Notes: generated by a model not told the origin, from the sequence alone. Shown: positions 8,594 to 18,973, numbered from the stretch's first letter. The stretch: DNA of 64,000 nt from Rhodospirillales bacterium 70-18 (GCA_001899585.1 MKWE01000051.1:78991-142990); one strand, 5' to 3'. Numbers and translations are program-made.

Positions 8594-9475
8594 TCAGGCG
8601 GCCTCCGGCTCCTCGGCCGTCTCGGCCGCGCGCTTGAGCCGGCGGTAGCTGCGGGCGCTGAACGGCAGCATGGCGACATAGGCGAGGCCACCGCCGGCCA
8701 GCACCGCCCACGGGTCCGCCACCAGCACGGCGGCCACCAGCCCGGTGCCGAGCAGCAGCGGCAGCACGTATTGCGCCGGCACCTTGAAGTTCTTGAAGCT
8801 CCAGACCGGCAGGGTGGACACCAGCAGCAGCGCGGTGCCGATCAGCACGCAGGCCACGAAGGGCGGGAACGAGGCGGCGGCATGCAGCCACCCCCAGCCC
8901 ATCGAATTGGCCTCCAGCCCGGCGAACAGCGGAAACAGCGCCACCCCCGCCCCGGCCGGCGCCGGCACGCCGGTGAAGAAATTGTAGGTGTAGGCAGGGT
9001 GCGGCCCGGCATCCAGCGCCGCGTTGAACCGCGCCAGCCGCAGCGCCATGCAGACGGCGAACATCAGGCACGGCAGGAAGCCGTAGGCATGCGCCGATTG
9101 CAGCGACCACAGGTACAGGATGAAGGCCGGCGCCACGCCGAAACAGACGAAATCGGCCAGGCTGTCGAACTCGGCGCCGAAGCGCGAGGTCGCCTTCAGC
9201 AGCCGCGCCAGCCGCCCGTCCAGCCCGTCGATGCAGGCGGCGACCACGATCGCCACCGCCGCTTGGGCGAACCGGCCCTCCAGCGCGAAGCGCATGCCGG
9301 TCAGGCCGGCGCACAGCCCCAGCATGGTCAGCAGGTTGGGGATCATCCGGTTGAACGACGGGCCCTTGAAGCGCGGCCGGTGGCGCGGGCGGAAGCGGCC
9401 GCGCAGCCGGCGGATCGGCGAGGCCTCGCCGGCGAGCGGGCGGGCGGCCAGGATGAAGGGCCGCCGTTCAGGCAT
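8594..9475 (-). CDS. pssA: CDP-diacylglycerol--serine O-phosphatidyltransferase
   Basis: 293 aa integral membrane enzyme making phosphatidylserine from CDP-diacylglycerol and serine, the first step toward phosphatidylethanolamine. The CDP-alcohol phosphotransferase signature DG-x2-AR-x8-G-x3-D-x3-D is present, starting [10 protein letters not shown] and ending with Asp-Ser-Leu-Ala-Asp. Several hydrophobic helices follow. The start at MPERR (9475) was chosen; it overlaps the end of the upstream decarboxylase gene by 8 bp, showing translational coupling. An ATG six codons earlier (9493) is possible. Confidence 0.92.
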   Translation of the reverse strand: MPERRPFILAARPLAGEASPIRRLRGRFRPRHRPRFKGPSFNRMIPNLLTMLGLCAGLTGMRFALEGRFAQAAVAIVVAACIDGLDGRLARLLKATSRFGAEFDSLADFVCFGVAPAFILYLWSLQSAHAYGFLPCLMFAVCMALRLARFNAALDAGPHPAYTYNFFTGVPAPAGAGVALFPLFAGLEANSMGWGWLHAAASFPPFVACVLIGTALLLVSTLPVWSFKNFKVPAQYVLPLLLGTGLVAAVLVADPWAVLAGGGLAYVAMLPFSARSYRRLKRAAETAEEPEAA

Positions 9476-10154
9476 ATGCGCCTCGTGTTTCAAGCTCGGC
9501 GATCACCGTCTCGCCGCCGATCATGGTCTGGCCCTCGGCCACCAGCGGCAGCACGCCCTCGGGCAAGTACAGGTCGGTGCGGCTGCCGAAGCGGATGATG
9601 CCGAAGCGGGCGCCGGCCAGCACCGCATCGCCCTCGCGCGCGTCGCATAGGATGCGCCGCGCGATCAGCCCGGCGATCTGCACCACCGCCAGTTCCCGCC
9701 CGTCCGGCAGGCGGATGGCCAGCGCGTTGCGCTCGTTGTCCACGCTGGCCTTGTCCATGCTGGCGTTGAGGAACTTGCCGTGGCGATAGGCGATGCGCGT
9801 CACCGTGCCGTCCACCGGCATGCGGTTCACGTGCACGTCGATCACCGACAGGAAAATCGCCACCCGCCAGCGCGGCGCGGTGCCCAGGTCCAGCTCCGCC
9901 GGCGGCACCGCGCGCGACACCGAGACGATCTTGCCATCGGCCGGCGCCAGCACCAGGCCCGCGCGCGGCGGCGGCACCCGCTCGGGATCGCGGAAAAAAT
10001 ACAGGCAGAACAAGGTGAAGGCCAGGCCGAGCCAGGCCAGCCACTGGGCGAACACCAGCCCCACCGCCAGCGCCACCACGCCGCCCACGATGAAGGGGCG
10101 GCCGGCGGGGTGCGGGGGCGCGAGCACGAGGCGGAGCGATGCGGCGAGGGCCAT
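9468..10154 (-). CDS. psd: Phosphatidylserine decarboxylase proenzyme
   Basis: 228 aa, the short PSD-A class. It decarboxylates phosphatidylserine to phosphatidylethanolamine at the inner membrane. An N-terminal pair of hydrophobic segments is followed by [30 protein letters not shown] and the self-cleavage motif [10 protein letters not shown], whose Ser would become the pyruvoyl group. It is upstream of and overlaps pssA, so the substrate-making and substrate-using enzymes are co-transcribed. Confidence 0.93.
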   Translation of the reverse strand: MALAASLRLVLAPPHPAGRPFIVGGVVALAVGLVFAQWLAWLGLAFTLFCLYFFRDPERVPPPRAGLVLAPADGKIVSVSRAVPPAELDLGTAPRWRVAIFLSVIDVHVNRMPVDGTVTRIAYRHGKFLNASMDKASVDNERNALAIRLPDGRELAVVQIAGLIARRILCDAREGDAVLAGARFGIIRFGSRTDLYLPEGVLPLVAEGQTMIGGETVIAELETRGAYA

Positions 10155-10263
10155 GCGGGTCCAGCGAAATGTTGCCGCAGTTTATGGATGCTTCATCCGG
10201 CGCGGGCAAGACTTGCGGCCGAGCGGGCGGCGGATGAAGCCGCCCGAGCAAGGGAGTGTCGCG

Positions 10264-10752
10264 ATGCCGTTCGATGCGCCGTTCACCCTGGGCCCCTTCA
10301 CCGTGGACGACCGGGGCCGCCTGCTGCCGACCGATACCGGCCGCTTCCCGGCCTTCACCGTGCGCTGGCGCAACCGCGCGGTGGAGGTGAGCCTCGCCCG
10401 CCCCGTCACCTCGCCGGCCGCCGGCCACGGCGGCATGCGCGGCGTCATCGCCATGCGCACGCTGGCCGGCCGGGTGCCAAGCACCGCCGAGCATGTGCCG
10501 GACCAGGCGATGGCGCGCCGGGCGGCGGTGTTCGCGGCACTGGTGGGGATGACGCCGCTGCTGCCGGCGGGCTGGCGGATGGAGCTGCTGGCCGACCACA
10601 GCGTGGCGCTGACCGCCGAAGCGGAGCTTGAGATGCCGGCCACCGCCACCGCGCTGGTGAGCGATGTCACGCTGTTCCTGCTGGCAGCCGCGCCTTACCT
10701 GGACTTGCTGGACGAATCCGGGGTGGGCACGGTGAACACCTGTCCGGGATAG
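10264..10752 (+). CDS. Hypothetical protein, 162 aa
   Basis: It begins MPFDAPFTLGPF after an AAGGGAG ribosome site. No signal peptide or membrane span is seen, and no recognised motif. The mix of beta-strand-like segments (FTVRWRNRAVEVS) and a C-terminal helix suggests a small soluble fold. Its 3' end overlaps the end of the opposite-strand LysM gene by 58 bp, so the two transcripts converge. Family not recognised. Confidence 0.6.
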   Translation: MPFDAPFTLGPFTVDDRGRLLPTDTGRFPAFTVRWRNRAVEVSLARPVTSPAAGHGGMRGVIAMRTLAGRVPSTAEHVPDQAMARRAAVFAALVGMTPLLPAGWRMELLADHSVALTAEAELEMPATATALVSDVTLFLLAAAPYLDLLDESGVGTVNTCPG

Positions 10753-11834
10753 ATCAGGTTGGGGTCGCGAATGCGGTCCCGATTGGCGGCGTAGATCACC
10801 GTGTAGCGCACGCCCTGGCCATAGGTGTGCCGGGCGATGCGCCACAGGCTCTGCTTCGGCTGCACGACGACGCGAATCCCCGGCGGCCCGCCCGGCGCCT
10901 GGCTGCCCTCCGCCGCGCCCTTGGCGGACAGGTCGGCCCGTTGGAACGGCAGCTCCTGCCGCGCCACCACCTGCCCCTTGGCGCCCAGCTGGTCCAGCCG
11001 CAGCTTGTGCTCGCCGGGTGCCACGCCGCGCGGCGGCAGCAGCGACCAGTCGCCCTTGCCGTCCACCACCGCCTCGCCGACCGGCTGGTTGTCCACATAG
11101 ACCCGCACCATCGCGCCGGCCGGGCCGCGGCCGGCGAAGCGGATGTCGCCCTTGGCGTCGTAATCCACCACGTTCAGCCCCACATGCGGCTGCGCGCCCT
11201 TGGGGGCACCGGCACCTTGCAGCACGCGGGGCGCGCTGTCGGGCCCGGTCAGCACCACCAGCGGCAGGGCGGGCGCGGCGGACGGGGAGGTGCCGGCCGG
11301 CTGCGGCTCGGGCATCACCACCATCACCGGGCCGTCCCCCTTGGTCTCGGCGCCGCCGGCACCGCGCGACGACAGGGTCAGCTCCCGGCCGCCCGCGCCG
11401 ATCGGCTTGGCGGGCAGGATGACGAACTGGCCGGAGGAATCGGCCTGGGCGTGGCCGATCGCCTGGCCGTTGTCCTGCAATGTCACCTCGGCGCCGGGCG
11501 CGGCACGGCCGGCCACGACGGCGTCGCCCTTCGGGTTCACGCGGACGATGTCGAAGCTAGGCTTCTCCGCCGGCGCGGCGGTCGCGGCTGGGGCCGGAGG
11601 TGCGGCCAGCTGTGCGGGGGGCGGGGCGGGGGGGGCGACGGTGGCGGTCGCGACAGGCGGCGGCGCGGCCGCCGGGGCGGCAACGGAAGCGGGAGGCGGG
11701 GCCGCGACGGGCGGCGGCGGCATCTCCCGCAATGCCAGCCATCCCACGGTGCCAAGCACCGCCAGCCCCGCCGCGCCCAGCAGCAGCGGGCGCAGCAGGC
11801 CGGGCCGTGGCGGCAGCGAACCAGGATCGGTCAT
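10695..11834 (-). CDS. LysM domain membrane protein with Pro/Ala-rich stalk
   Basis: 379 aa. A single N-terminal transmembrane segment (about residues 20-36) is followed by a Pro/Ala-rich stalk, then Ig-like beta modules (FDIVRVNPKGDAVVAGRAAPG, where added properties of attached groups resemble BIG/Ig repeats) and a C-terminal LysM (LWRIARHTYGQG ... IRDPNLIYPGQVF). LysM binds peptidoglycan. The architecture matches alphaproteobacterial LysM proteins thought to anchor or sense the cell wall. The ATG at 11834 (MTDPGSL) was chosen because the upstream extension is not membrane-protein-like. Confidence 0.82.
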   Translation of the reverse strand: MTDPGSLPPRPGLLRPLLLGAAGLAVLGTVGWLALREMPPPPVAAPPPASVAAPAAAPPPVATATVAPPAPPPAQLAAPPAPAATAAPAEKPSFDIVRVNPKGDAVVAGRAAPGAEVTLQDNGQAIGHAQADSSGQFVILPAKPIGAGGRELTLSSRGAGGAETKGDGPVMVVMPEPQPAGTSPSAAPALPLVVLTGPDSAPRVLQGAGAPKGAQPHVGLNVVDYDAKGDIRFAGRGPAGAMVRVYVDNQPVGEAVVDGKGDWSLLPPRGVAPGEHKLRLDQLGAKGQVVARQELPFQRADLSAKGAAEGSQAPGGPPGIRVVVQPKQSLWRIARHTYGQGVRYTVIYAANRDRIRDPNLIYPGQVFTVPTPDSSSKSR

Positions 11835-11983
11835 GCAAACGAAGCTAGAACCGGGGGCGGCGCGCCGCAATCGGCCTGTTGCCTCCTGACCCGGCGAAAC
11901 GGGCGATTTATCCGCCGGATTCGGCTCGTTCGGCGCGGTTTTCGGGGGGTCTTGACGGTGCTGGCACGGATGCGGTTGCTGAC

Positions 11984-12018
11984 GCACCACGCACCACGCA
12001 CCACGCACCACGCACCAC
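11984..12018. repeat. Five tandem copies of a 7-bp unit (GCACCAC)
   Basis: Five exact head-to-tail copies lie about 45 bp upstream of the cytochrome b start, in the divergent region shared with the LysM gene. Slippage could alter spacing in the promoter or leader. There is no spacer pattern, so it is not a CRISPR. Confidence 0.85.
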
Positions 12019-12060
12019 GACCCGCGATCCGGGACGCCGACCGGAAAGGAGACCGCATCG

Positions 12061-12744
12061 ATGGCCTTGAGACCACCGCCGCCCGGATTGCAGCTGCCGA
12101 TGCGGGTCTGGGACGGGCCGACGCGCCTGTTCCACTGGGCGATCGTGCTGCTGGTGACGTTCAGCTATGTCAGCATCCGGCTGGGCTGGATGGACTGGCA
12201 CATGCGCAGTGGCGAGGCGGTGCTGGCGCTGCTGATCTTCCGCCTGGCCTGGGGGGTGGTGGGCAGCCAGACCGCCCGGTTCTCGCAGTTCCTGCGCGGC
12301 CCGGGGGCGGTGCTGGGCCATCTGCGCCATTTCGCGCGGCGCGAGCCGGATACCCAGGTGGGGCACAACGCGGCCGGCGGCTGGATGGTGCTGGCGATGC
12401 TGGGGCTGCTGCTGGCGCAGGCGGTCAGCGGGCTGTTCGCCAACGATGTGGACGCCTTCGTCACCGGCCCGCTGGCGGGGCGGGTGAGCGACGCGACCGG
12501 GACGGCGGCACTCGCGCTGCACTACCAGGTGTTCACCTTCATCAAGATCATCGTGGTGCTGCACGTGGCGGCGGTGCTCGCCTATGCGGTGGTGAAGCGG
12601 CACAACCTGGTGCGGCCGATGATCACCGGCAAGAAGCGCCTGCCGGCCGCCACGCGGGCGCCGCGCATGGCCAGCCCGGTGCTGGCGGCCGCCCTGTTCG
12701 TGGCGGCCGCGGCGCTGGTGTGGGTGGTGGTGACGAAGCTGTAG
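12061..12744 (+). CDS. Cytochrome b561-type diheme membrane protein
   Basis: 227 aa with four to five membrane helices. It resembles the cytochrome b subunit of Ni/Fe hydrogenases and cytochrome b561. VWDGPTRLFHWAIVLLV carries the first heme-ligand His, WHMRSGEAVLALLIFRLAWG the second, and HYQVFTFIKIIVVLHVAAVLAY further His residues near the C-terminus. Such proteins pass electrons from the quinone pool to periplasmic cytochromes. A cytochrome c556-like gene faces it 3 bp away, so the two are likely partners although convergently placed. Confidence 0.85.
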   Translation: MALRPPPPGLQLPMRVWDGPTRLFHWAIVLLVTFSYVSIRLGWMDWHMRSGEAVLALLIFRLAWGVVGSQTARFSQFLRGPGAVLGHLRHFARREPDTQVGHNAAGGWMVLAMLGLLLAQAVSGLFANDVDAFVTGPLAGRVSDATGTAALALHYQVFTFIKIIVVLHVAAVLAYAVVKRHNLVRPMITGKKRLPAATRAPRMASPVLAAALFVAAAALVWVVVTKL

Positions 12745-12746
12745 CC

Positions 12747-13241
12747 CTATGCCGGCGCGCGATAGGTGCGATGGCAGGCGGCGCAGGCCGCGCCGGTGGC
12801 CGCGAACGCCGCCTTGGCGGCAGCCGCGTCGTTGGCCTTCAGCGCCGCCGCCAGCGTGTCGGCCGCGGCCGCCATGTTGCCGGCGAGCTTGTCGAACCCC
12901 GCCTTATCGGACCAGATCGCCGGCAGGGCCCGCGTCTTGGCGCCGGCATCGCTGCCGGGCGGGAACATCGACGGGATCTTGCGGCCCCAATCGGCGACCT
13001 CCTGGGCGCTGGCGGCAACCGCCATCAGGTCGCCGCCGGCATCCAGCGCCTTCTTGACCGCGCCGGCCGCCGCCCCGGTGTGCTTCATGCCCGCCTGGCG
13101 GGTGGCGATGACCTCGGCCGGGCCATTCGGCGCCTGGGCCTGAGCCTGAGCCTGGGCCTGAGCCTGAGCCTGGGCCTGAGCAAACCCGCCCAGCACGCCA
13201 CCGAACAGCGCGGCGGCGATGATGATGTTACGAAATGTCAC
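12747..13241 (-). CDS. Cytochrome c556 / c'-type monoheme protein
   Basis: 164 aa, periplasmic. The signal peptide RNIIIAAALFGGVLGGFA is followed by an Ala-Gln repeat. A four-helix body follows with IATRQAGMKH (Met as likely axial ligand) and the C-terminal heme site Cys153-Ala-Ala-Cys-His157. C-terminal CxxCH is typical of cytochrome c'/c556. The start is a GTG at 13241, chosen because an AGGGGGA ribosome site precedes it and the signal peptide begins directly after it; no ATG fits. Confidence 0.88.
   Translation of the reverse strand: MTFRNIIIAAALFGGVLGGFAQAQAQAQAQAQAQAQAPNGPAEVIATRQAGMKHTGAAAGAVKKALDAGGDLMAVAASAQEVADWGRKIPSMFPPGSDAGAKTRALPAIWSDKAGFDKLAGNMAAAADTLAAALKANDAAAAKAAFAATGAACAACHRTYRAPA
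13133..13181 (-). repeat. Hexanucleotide repeat encoding (Gln-Ala)n in cytochrome c556
   Basis: Eight consecutive hexamers, CCTGGG or CCTGAG on the plus strand, in an 18-bp higher-order pattern. They code for alternating Ala-Gln just after the signal-peptide cleavage region. Because the unit is 6 bp, slippage would change linker length without a frameshift. Confidence 0.9.
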
Positions 13242-13359
13242 GTACAGTCCCCCTGCGTCGACGACATCAGAGGAGAAGGGGTGCACGGCGGGAAAGTCAA
13301 CCACGCGCCATGCGCGAGGCGCGCAACCCACCGTCGGGGCATGTAATCGCAGGGGGGGC

Positions 13360-13436
13360 TGGTCGGAGTGAGAGGATTCGAACCTCCGGCCCCTGCGTCC
13401 CGAACACAGTGCTCTACCAGGCTGAGCTACACTCCG
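13360..13436 (-). tRNA. tRNA-Pro (anticodon CGG)
   Basis: 77 nt including an encoded 3' CCA. The acceptor stem CGGAGTG pairs with CACTCCG, followed by discriminator A. The D-arm is AGCTCAGCCTGGTAGAGC, the anticodon stem CTGTG/CGCAG with loop TTCGGGA gives anticodon CGG, and the T-arm contains GGTTCGAATCC. Decodes CCG, a codon expected to be frequent in this GC-rich genome. Confidence 0.95.
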
Positions 13437-13520
13437 GCCGAGGCGCGCGTATAGCCGCCCCGGGCGCCGGGGGCAAGCCGTCCCTGCGCGCATTCCCGCC
13501 ACGGCATGGCGGCGTGGCGT

Positions 13521-14102
13521 CTACAGCAGGGCGGAGGCGCCGCCCGGCGCCGTCGCCAGGTGGCGCAGCCGCGCCAGCACCGCGGGCACGCCCTCCACCA
13601 CCTCGTACAGCCCGCGCACCTCGGAACGGGCGAACCCCTCGGCGATGGCCGCCTCGATGGCGGCCACCAGCGGGCGGACGGAGCCGGCGACGTCGCACAG
13701 CAGGATCGGCTTGTCATGCAGCTTGAGCTGGCGCCAGGTCAGGATCTCGAACGTCTCGTCCAGCGTGCCGAGCCCGCCGGGCATGGTCACGAAGGCGTCG
13801 GCAAGGTCGAACATGTGGCGCTTGCGGGAGTGCATGCTGTCGGTGATGACCAGGTCCGACACCTGGTCGTGCGCCACCTCCCAGCGGGTCAGGAATTCCG
13901 GGATCACCCCGGTCACCGTGCCGCCGGCGGCCATCGTGGCGTCGGCCACGCGGCCCATCAGGCCCACGCGCCCGCCGCCATACACCAGCCGCATGCCGGC
14001 CTGCGCCAGGCCGCGGCCGAGCGCGTCGGCGGCGGCGGCATACTCCGGCCGCCCCCCCGCCTGGGCGCCGCAGAACACGGCAACCGAGTGGATGTCAGGC
14101 AT
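13521..14102 (-). CDS. LOG family protein (TIGR00730 Rossmann fold)
   Basis: 193 aa. Motifs SVAVFCGAQ at the N-terminus, VYGGGRVGLMG, and MPGGLGTLDETFE (PGGxGTxxE) identify the LOG family, cytokinin-riboside 5'-monophosphate phosphoribohydrolases; in bacteria they are nucleotide-5'-monophosphate N-glycosidases. The ATG at 14102 (MPDIHS) gives the normal family start; a longer frame runs through three 15-bp repeats and is rejected. A small membrane-protein gene lies upstream on the same strand. Confidence 0.88.
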   Translation of the reverse strand: MPDIHSVAVFCGAQAGGRPEYAAAADALGRGLAQAGMRLVYGGGRVGLMGRVADATMAAGGTVTGVIPEFLTRWEVAHDQVSDLVITDSMHSRKRHMFDLADAFVTMPGGLGTLDETFEILTWRQLKLHDKPILLCDVAGSVRPLVAAIEAAIAEGFARSEVRGLYEVVEGVPAVLARLRHLATAPGGASALL

Positions 14103-14114
14103 GGGCGTCTCCTT

Positions 14115-14159
14115 GCAGGCCAAACGGGGGCAGGCCAAACGGGGGCAGGCCAAACGGGT
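14115..14159. repeat. Three tandem copies of a 15-bp unit (GCAGGCCAAACGGGG)
   Basis: Exact period of 15 bp at 14115, 14130 and 14145, with the last unit differing near its end. It lies in the leader of the LOG gene, 12 bp before its start codon. Its size keeps any overlapping frame open. Confidence 0.9.
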
Positions 14160-14189
14160 GGCCCACGCTATATGGGCGTAACGGGCCGC

Positions 14190-14390
14190 CTACAGGCGCG
14201 GGCGGACGCGGACGTAGAAATAGGCCGCGCCCACCGCCAGCAGGATCGCCATCAGCACGCTGCCGCCCATCACCAGCCAGTATTTCCACCCGGCGAGGCT
14301 GAATTCCCTGCGGGCCAGCTCCTCGCGCTCATGCGCCCGGCGCACGTCGGCCTCGGCACGGTCGGCCAGATTTCTCGGTTTTTGTGCCAT
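14190..14390 (-). CDS. Small membrane protein, 66 aa
   Basis: A charged, helical N-terminal half (NLADRAEADVRRAHEREELA) is followed by one strong transmembrane segment (WLVMGGSVLMAILLAVGAAYFY) and a basic tail ending VRVRPRL. That is a single-pass inner-membrane topology. The start MAQKPR was chosen because the extension upstream is not conserved-looking. Function not recognised. It could be co-transcribed with the LOG gene 90 bp downstream. Confidence 0.6.
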   Translation of the reverse strand: MAQKPRNLADRAEADVRRAHEREELARREFSLAGWKYWLVMGGSVLMAILLAVGAAYFYVRVRPRL

Positions 14391-14577
14391 GCGCGGTCCC
14401 GTCAACGCGCCTTGGCGGGCGGGCAGCCACGCGGCCCTGGCTGGCATCCCAGTGGCGCCCGCCCTCTGTCAGGCGGGGTCATCGGCAGGTTGGTTGGCAT
14501 GGCCGCGCATAACACAGTTTGCGCGGCTGCGATACATAAGGGGCGATCACAACGGCGACCGCTCCGCCGGGGCCTGG

Positions 14578-15650
<1,073 letters not shown>

Positions 15651-15654
<4 letters not shown>

Positions 15655-16481
15655 TTATCCCCTTCGGTCAAACCCTTGACGAACCAGCGCTGCATCAGCA
15701 GCACCACCGCAATCGGCGGCAGCAGCGCCAGCACCGAGGTCGCCATCACCTTGTTCCAGGGCACCGCCGAGTCGGTGCCGATCATCTTGACGATGCCGAT
15801 CACGATGGTGTCCAGCCGCGGGTCGGTGGCGACCAGCAGCGGCCAGAGGTACTGGTTCCAGCCATAGACGAACAGGATCACGAACAGCGCCGCCACGTTG
15901 GCCGCCGACACCGGCAGCAGGATGTCGCGGAAGAACCGCCACGGCCCGGCGCCGTCCATCCGCGCCGCCTCCACCAACTCGTCCGGGATGGCCAGGAACA
16001 CCTGGCGGAACAGCAGCGTGGCCGTCGCCGAGGCGATCAGCGGCACGGTGAGGCCGGTGAAGCTGTTGATCAGCCCGAAGCCGGCCATCACCGCGTAGGT
16101 GGGGATGATCCGCACCTCCACCGGCAGCATCAGCGTGATGAAGATGGTCCAGAAGCACACCATGCGCAGCGGAAAGCGGAAGAACGTCACCGCATAGGCC
16201 GAGAGCAGCGAGATGGCGATCTTGCCCACCGCGATGGCCAGCGCCATGCCGAACGACACCGCCAGCATCCGCCAGACCGGCGTGGCGCCGGCGACCCCGT
16301 TGCCCAGCACGTCGGCGAACACGCCGAAGCCGTGCAGGTTCGGCAGCAGCGACAGCTCGCCCCGGTCGATCGCGCCCGGGTCCTGTGTGGCTCCGGCGAA
16401 CACCAGCCAGACCGGCAGCACGAACAGCGCCACGCCGAGGATCAGGACGATGTGGGCGGTCCAGTCGATGCGGCGGTTCAT
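15651..16481 (-). CDS. ugpE: sn-glycerol-3-phosphate ABC transporter permease UgpE
   Basis: 276 aa, about six transmembrane helices. The EAA loop that contacts the ATPase is seen in [24 protein letters not shown]. It forms the channel with UgpA. The start is MNRRIDW at 16481; a longer frame reads into the palindromic element upstream (giving a Lys/Phe-rich artefact) and is rejected. The 154-bp gap to ugpA, large for this operon, is filled by that element. Confidence 0.92.
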
Positions 16482-16499
16482 GCGGGGGGACCGAAGGAA

Positions 16500-16628
16500 G
16501 CAAGGAAGTTGTCCTTTTTTGGAAAAAAGGACCAAAAAACTTTTGTTCGTTGGAGTCCGGCGCCGGCACTCCAGCGAACGAAAAGTTTTTTTGCTTCTTT
16601 TTGTTCACAAAAAGAAGACCTTCCTTGC
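16500..16628. repeat. AT-rich multi-hairpin palindromic element, copy A
   Basis: Nested symmetry in one 129-bp unit. Outer arms GCAAGGAAG (16500) and CTTCCTTGC (16620) enclose hairpin 1 (16511-16532, 10-bp arms around GG), a long central stem (16534-16556 with 16568-16592, around the palindrome CCGGCGCCGG), and hairpin 3 (16594-16617, 10-bp arms around TTCA). The fold resembles a cloverleaf. T and A runs stand out from the surrounding GC-rich DNA. Related copies are at 35688 and 43030. Confidence 0.9.
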
Positions 16629-16635
16629 CCAGCCA

Positions 16636-17517
16636 TCATCGCTCCGTCTTCCGCCCCATATACCGGAACTGGATGGCGGTGAGCAGGATGACCGCGAGCA
16701 TCAGCACCACCGACTGCGCCGAGGACGAGCCGAGATTCTGGTTCTCCACGCCGTCCACATACACCTTGTAGACCAGGGTTTCCGTGGCCTTGCCCGGCCC
16801 GCCGCGGGTGAGCGCGCGGATGGTGCCGAAGGTGTCGAAGGCGGCATAGACCACGTTCACCACGATCAGGAAGAAGGTGGTCGGCGCCAGCAGCGGGAAG
16901 GTGATGGTGCGGAACCGCCGCCAGCCGCGCGCGCCGTCCATCCGCGCCGCCTCGATCACCGCGCGCGGGATGGATTGCAGCCCGGCGAGAAAGAAGATGA
17001 AGTTGTAGCTGACCTGCTTCCAGGCGGAGGCGAGGATCACCGCCAGCATCGCCTGCGCGCCGTCGAGCTTGTAGTCCCAGTGGATGCCCAGCGCCCGCAG
17101 CCCGTGGCCGATCCAGCCGATCTGCGGATGCAGCAGCAGCACCCAGAGCACGGCGGCGATGGCGGGCGCGATGGCGTAGGGCCAGATCAGCAGCGTGCGA
17201 TACAGCCCGCGCCCACGGATCTCGCGGTCGGCGAACACCGCCAGCAGCAGGGCGACGGCCATCGACAGCACGGCGACCGAGGCGGAGAACACCACCGTGC
17301 GGCGGATCGAGTCGAGGTAGAGCGGGTCGGAGAACAGGTCGGTGAAGTTCTCCGCGCCGACGAACTGGGTGCGGATGCCGAACGCATCCTGGCGGGTCAT
17401 GCTGGCATAGATCGCCTGCCCCGCCGGCCACAGGAAAAAGAAGAACGTCAGCAGCAGCTGCGGCAGCACGAATGCCACCGGCAGCAGCCAGCCTCGGAAG
17501 ATGGTGCGTCGTTCCAT
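16636..17517 (-). CDS. ugpA: sn-glycerol-3-phosphate ABC transporter permease UgpA
   Basis: 293 aa with six predicted helices, the first being [18 protein letters not shown]. The EAA loop reads [22 protein letters not shown]. It is the partner of UgpE. It is preceded by ugpB with a strong hairpin between them, which may set the high ratio of binding protein to permease as in the maltose operon. Confidence 0.93.
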   Translation of the reverse strand: MERRTIFRGWLLPVAFVLPQLLLTFFFFLWPAGQAIYASMTRQDAFGIRTQFVGAENFTDLFSDPLYLDSIRRTVVFSASVAVLSMAVALLLAVFADREIRGRGLYRTLLIWPYAIAPAIAAVLWVLLLHPQIGWIGHGLRALGIHWDYKLDGAQAMLAVILASAWKQVSYNFIFFLAGLQSIPRAVIEAARMDGARGWRRFRTITFPLLAPTTFFLIVVNVVYAAFDTFGTIRALTRGGPGKATETLVYKVYVDGVENQNLGSSSAQSVVLMLAVILLTAIQFRYMGRKTER

Positions 17518-17530
17518 GCGGAAAATGGCG

Positions 17531-17565
17531 CCGGGCCGCGCCGCCGGGGTGGCGGCGCGGCCCGG
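17531..17565 (-). promoter_or_regulatory. Intercistronic hairpin between ugpB and ugpA
   Basis: Perfect 15-bp arms (CCGGGCCGCGCCGCC at 17531-17545 and its complement at 17551-17565) around a 5-nt loop. It lies in the 55-bp gap after the ugpB stop. It is likely to protect the ugpB message or partly terminate transcription, by analogy with malE-malF. Confidence 0.7.
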
Positions 17566-17572
17566 TGCGGGA

Positions 17573-18910
17573 TCAGCCCTTCACCGACTTCTCGAACTCG
17601 CGCAGCACCTTGTTGCCGCGCTCCACGGCGGCATCCATGGTGGCCTGCGCGCCCTGCTGGCCCTGGAACGCCTTCTCCATCTCCTCGTACTGGATGTTGC
17701 GCAACTCGGGCATGCGGCCGAGGCGGAAGCCCAGCGAGTTCTTGGTCGGCTTGCCGCGGGTGAGCTGCAGGATGGCGAGGTCGGCACCCGGGTTCTTTTC
17801 GTAGTAGCCCTGCTTCTTGGACAGCTCGTAGCCGGCGAGCGTGACCGGCACGTAGCCGGTGTGCTGGTGCCAGACGGCGTCGTTGTCCGGGCGGCTCATG
17901 TATTGCAGCAGCAGCGCCACGCCCTTGTATTCGGCCGGCGTCCGCTTCGGCGCGGTCATCGTCCACAGGCTGGCGCCGCCGATGATCGAGTTGATCGGGT
18001 GGGCGTTGATCGCCGGGTCGGTCGGCAGCAGGGCGACGCCCCACTTGAACTTGGCGGCACGGTCGATGGAGGCGCGGGCGGCCGAGCTGTCGAACATGAT
18101 GGCCGCGTCGCCGGAGGGGAACAGCGGGCCGGCCGCCCCGTCGCGGCCGCCCCACTTGAAGGTGCCGTCCTTGCTCATGTCGATCAGCCGCTGCATCTGC
18201 TTGACGAAGGGCGGCGTGTTGATCAGCAGCTTGGTGCCCAGCCCGTCGAAGCCGTTGGCCTCGGTGGCGTAGGGCACGTCGTGCATGGCCGCGTACTGCT
18301 CGAACAGGCACCAGGTGGGCCAGGACGAGCTCATCGGGATGCTGGCGGCGTTCTTGGCCTTGATGGCCTGGGCGGCGGCGACCACCGCGTCCCACGTCGT
18401 CGGCGCGTTCTCGGGGTCGAGCCCGGCCTTCGCGAAGGCGTCCTTGTTGTACCACATCAGCGAGGTGGAGGAGTTGAACGGCATCGAGGCCATCCGCCCG
18501 TCCGACAGGCTGTAGTAGCCGCGCACGCCGGCGAGGTAGGCCTTGGGGTCGAACTGGATGCCGGTTTCCTTGGACAGCTCCCACACCTGCTTCACGGCCG
18601 GGCCGGCGGCGAGCATGGAGCCGGTGCCGACCTCGAACATCTGCACCAGGTGCGGCGCCTGGCCGGCGCGCCAGGCGGCGATGGCGGCGGTCAGCGTCTC
18701 GGGGTAGCTGCCCTTGAAGATCTGCTCCACCTCGACCTCGCCCTGCGAGGCGTTGAAGCCGTCGGTGATGCGCTTCACCTCCTCGCCGAGCGCGCCGCTC
18801 ATCGCGTGCCAGAAGACGATCTTGGTCTTGCCGCCTTGGGCGTGGGCGGCCGGCGCGAGCGGGGCCGCGGCCAGCGCGGCGGCGCCTGCCAGCAGGGTGC
18901 GACGCTTCAT
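17573..18910 (-). CDS. ugpB: Periplasmic sn-glycerol-3-phosphate-binding protein UgpB
   Basis: 445 aa. The signal peptide [17 protein letters not shown] has a twin-arginine-like start and cleaves near HAQG. The mature protein follows the family closely: [53 protein letters not shown]. It captures glycerol-3-phosphate and glycerophosphodiesters for UgpAE. It is first in the operon, with a Pho box 64 bp upstream of its start codon. Confidence 0.94.
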   Translation of the reverse strand: MKRRTLLAGAAALAAAPLAPAAHAQGGKTKIVFWHAMSGALGEEVKRITDGFNASQGEVEVEQIFKGSYPETLTAAIAAWRAGQAPHLVQMFEVGTGSMLAAGPAVKQVWELSKETGIQFDPKAYLAGVRGYYSLSDGRMASMPFNSSTSLMWYNKDAFAKAGLDPENAPTTWDAVVAAAQAIKAKNAASIPMSSSWPTWCLFEQYAAMHDVPYATEANGFDGLGTKLLINTPPFVKQMQRLIDMSKDGTFKWGGRDGAAGPLFPSGDAAIMFDSSAARASIDRAAKFKWGVALLPTDPAINAHPINSIIGGASLWTMTAPKRTPAEYKGVALLLQYMSRPDNDAVWHQHTGYVPVTLAGYELSKKQGYYEKNPGADLAILQLTRGKPTKNSLGFRLGRMPELRNIQYEEMEKAFQGQQGAQATMDAAVERGNKVLREFEKSVKG

Positions 18911-18973
18911 GTTCAGGGTTCCCCTTTGTGGACCAGTGACGCGGCGGGCCTAGCGCCCCCCGGTTTCCTCGCC

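Noticed and set aside
11984-12018. Short CRISPR-like array
   Set aside because: Units are head to tail without spacers.
13133-13181. CRISPR or phase-variable repeat
   Set aside because: No spacers, and the 6-bp unit keeps the frame, so no on/off switching.
16478-16608. Lys/Phe-rich N-terminal extensions of UgpE and similar ones of TrmJ at 35676-35751
   Set aside because: They are translations of the palindromic element; family starts lie after it.
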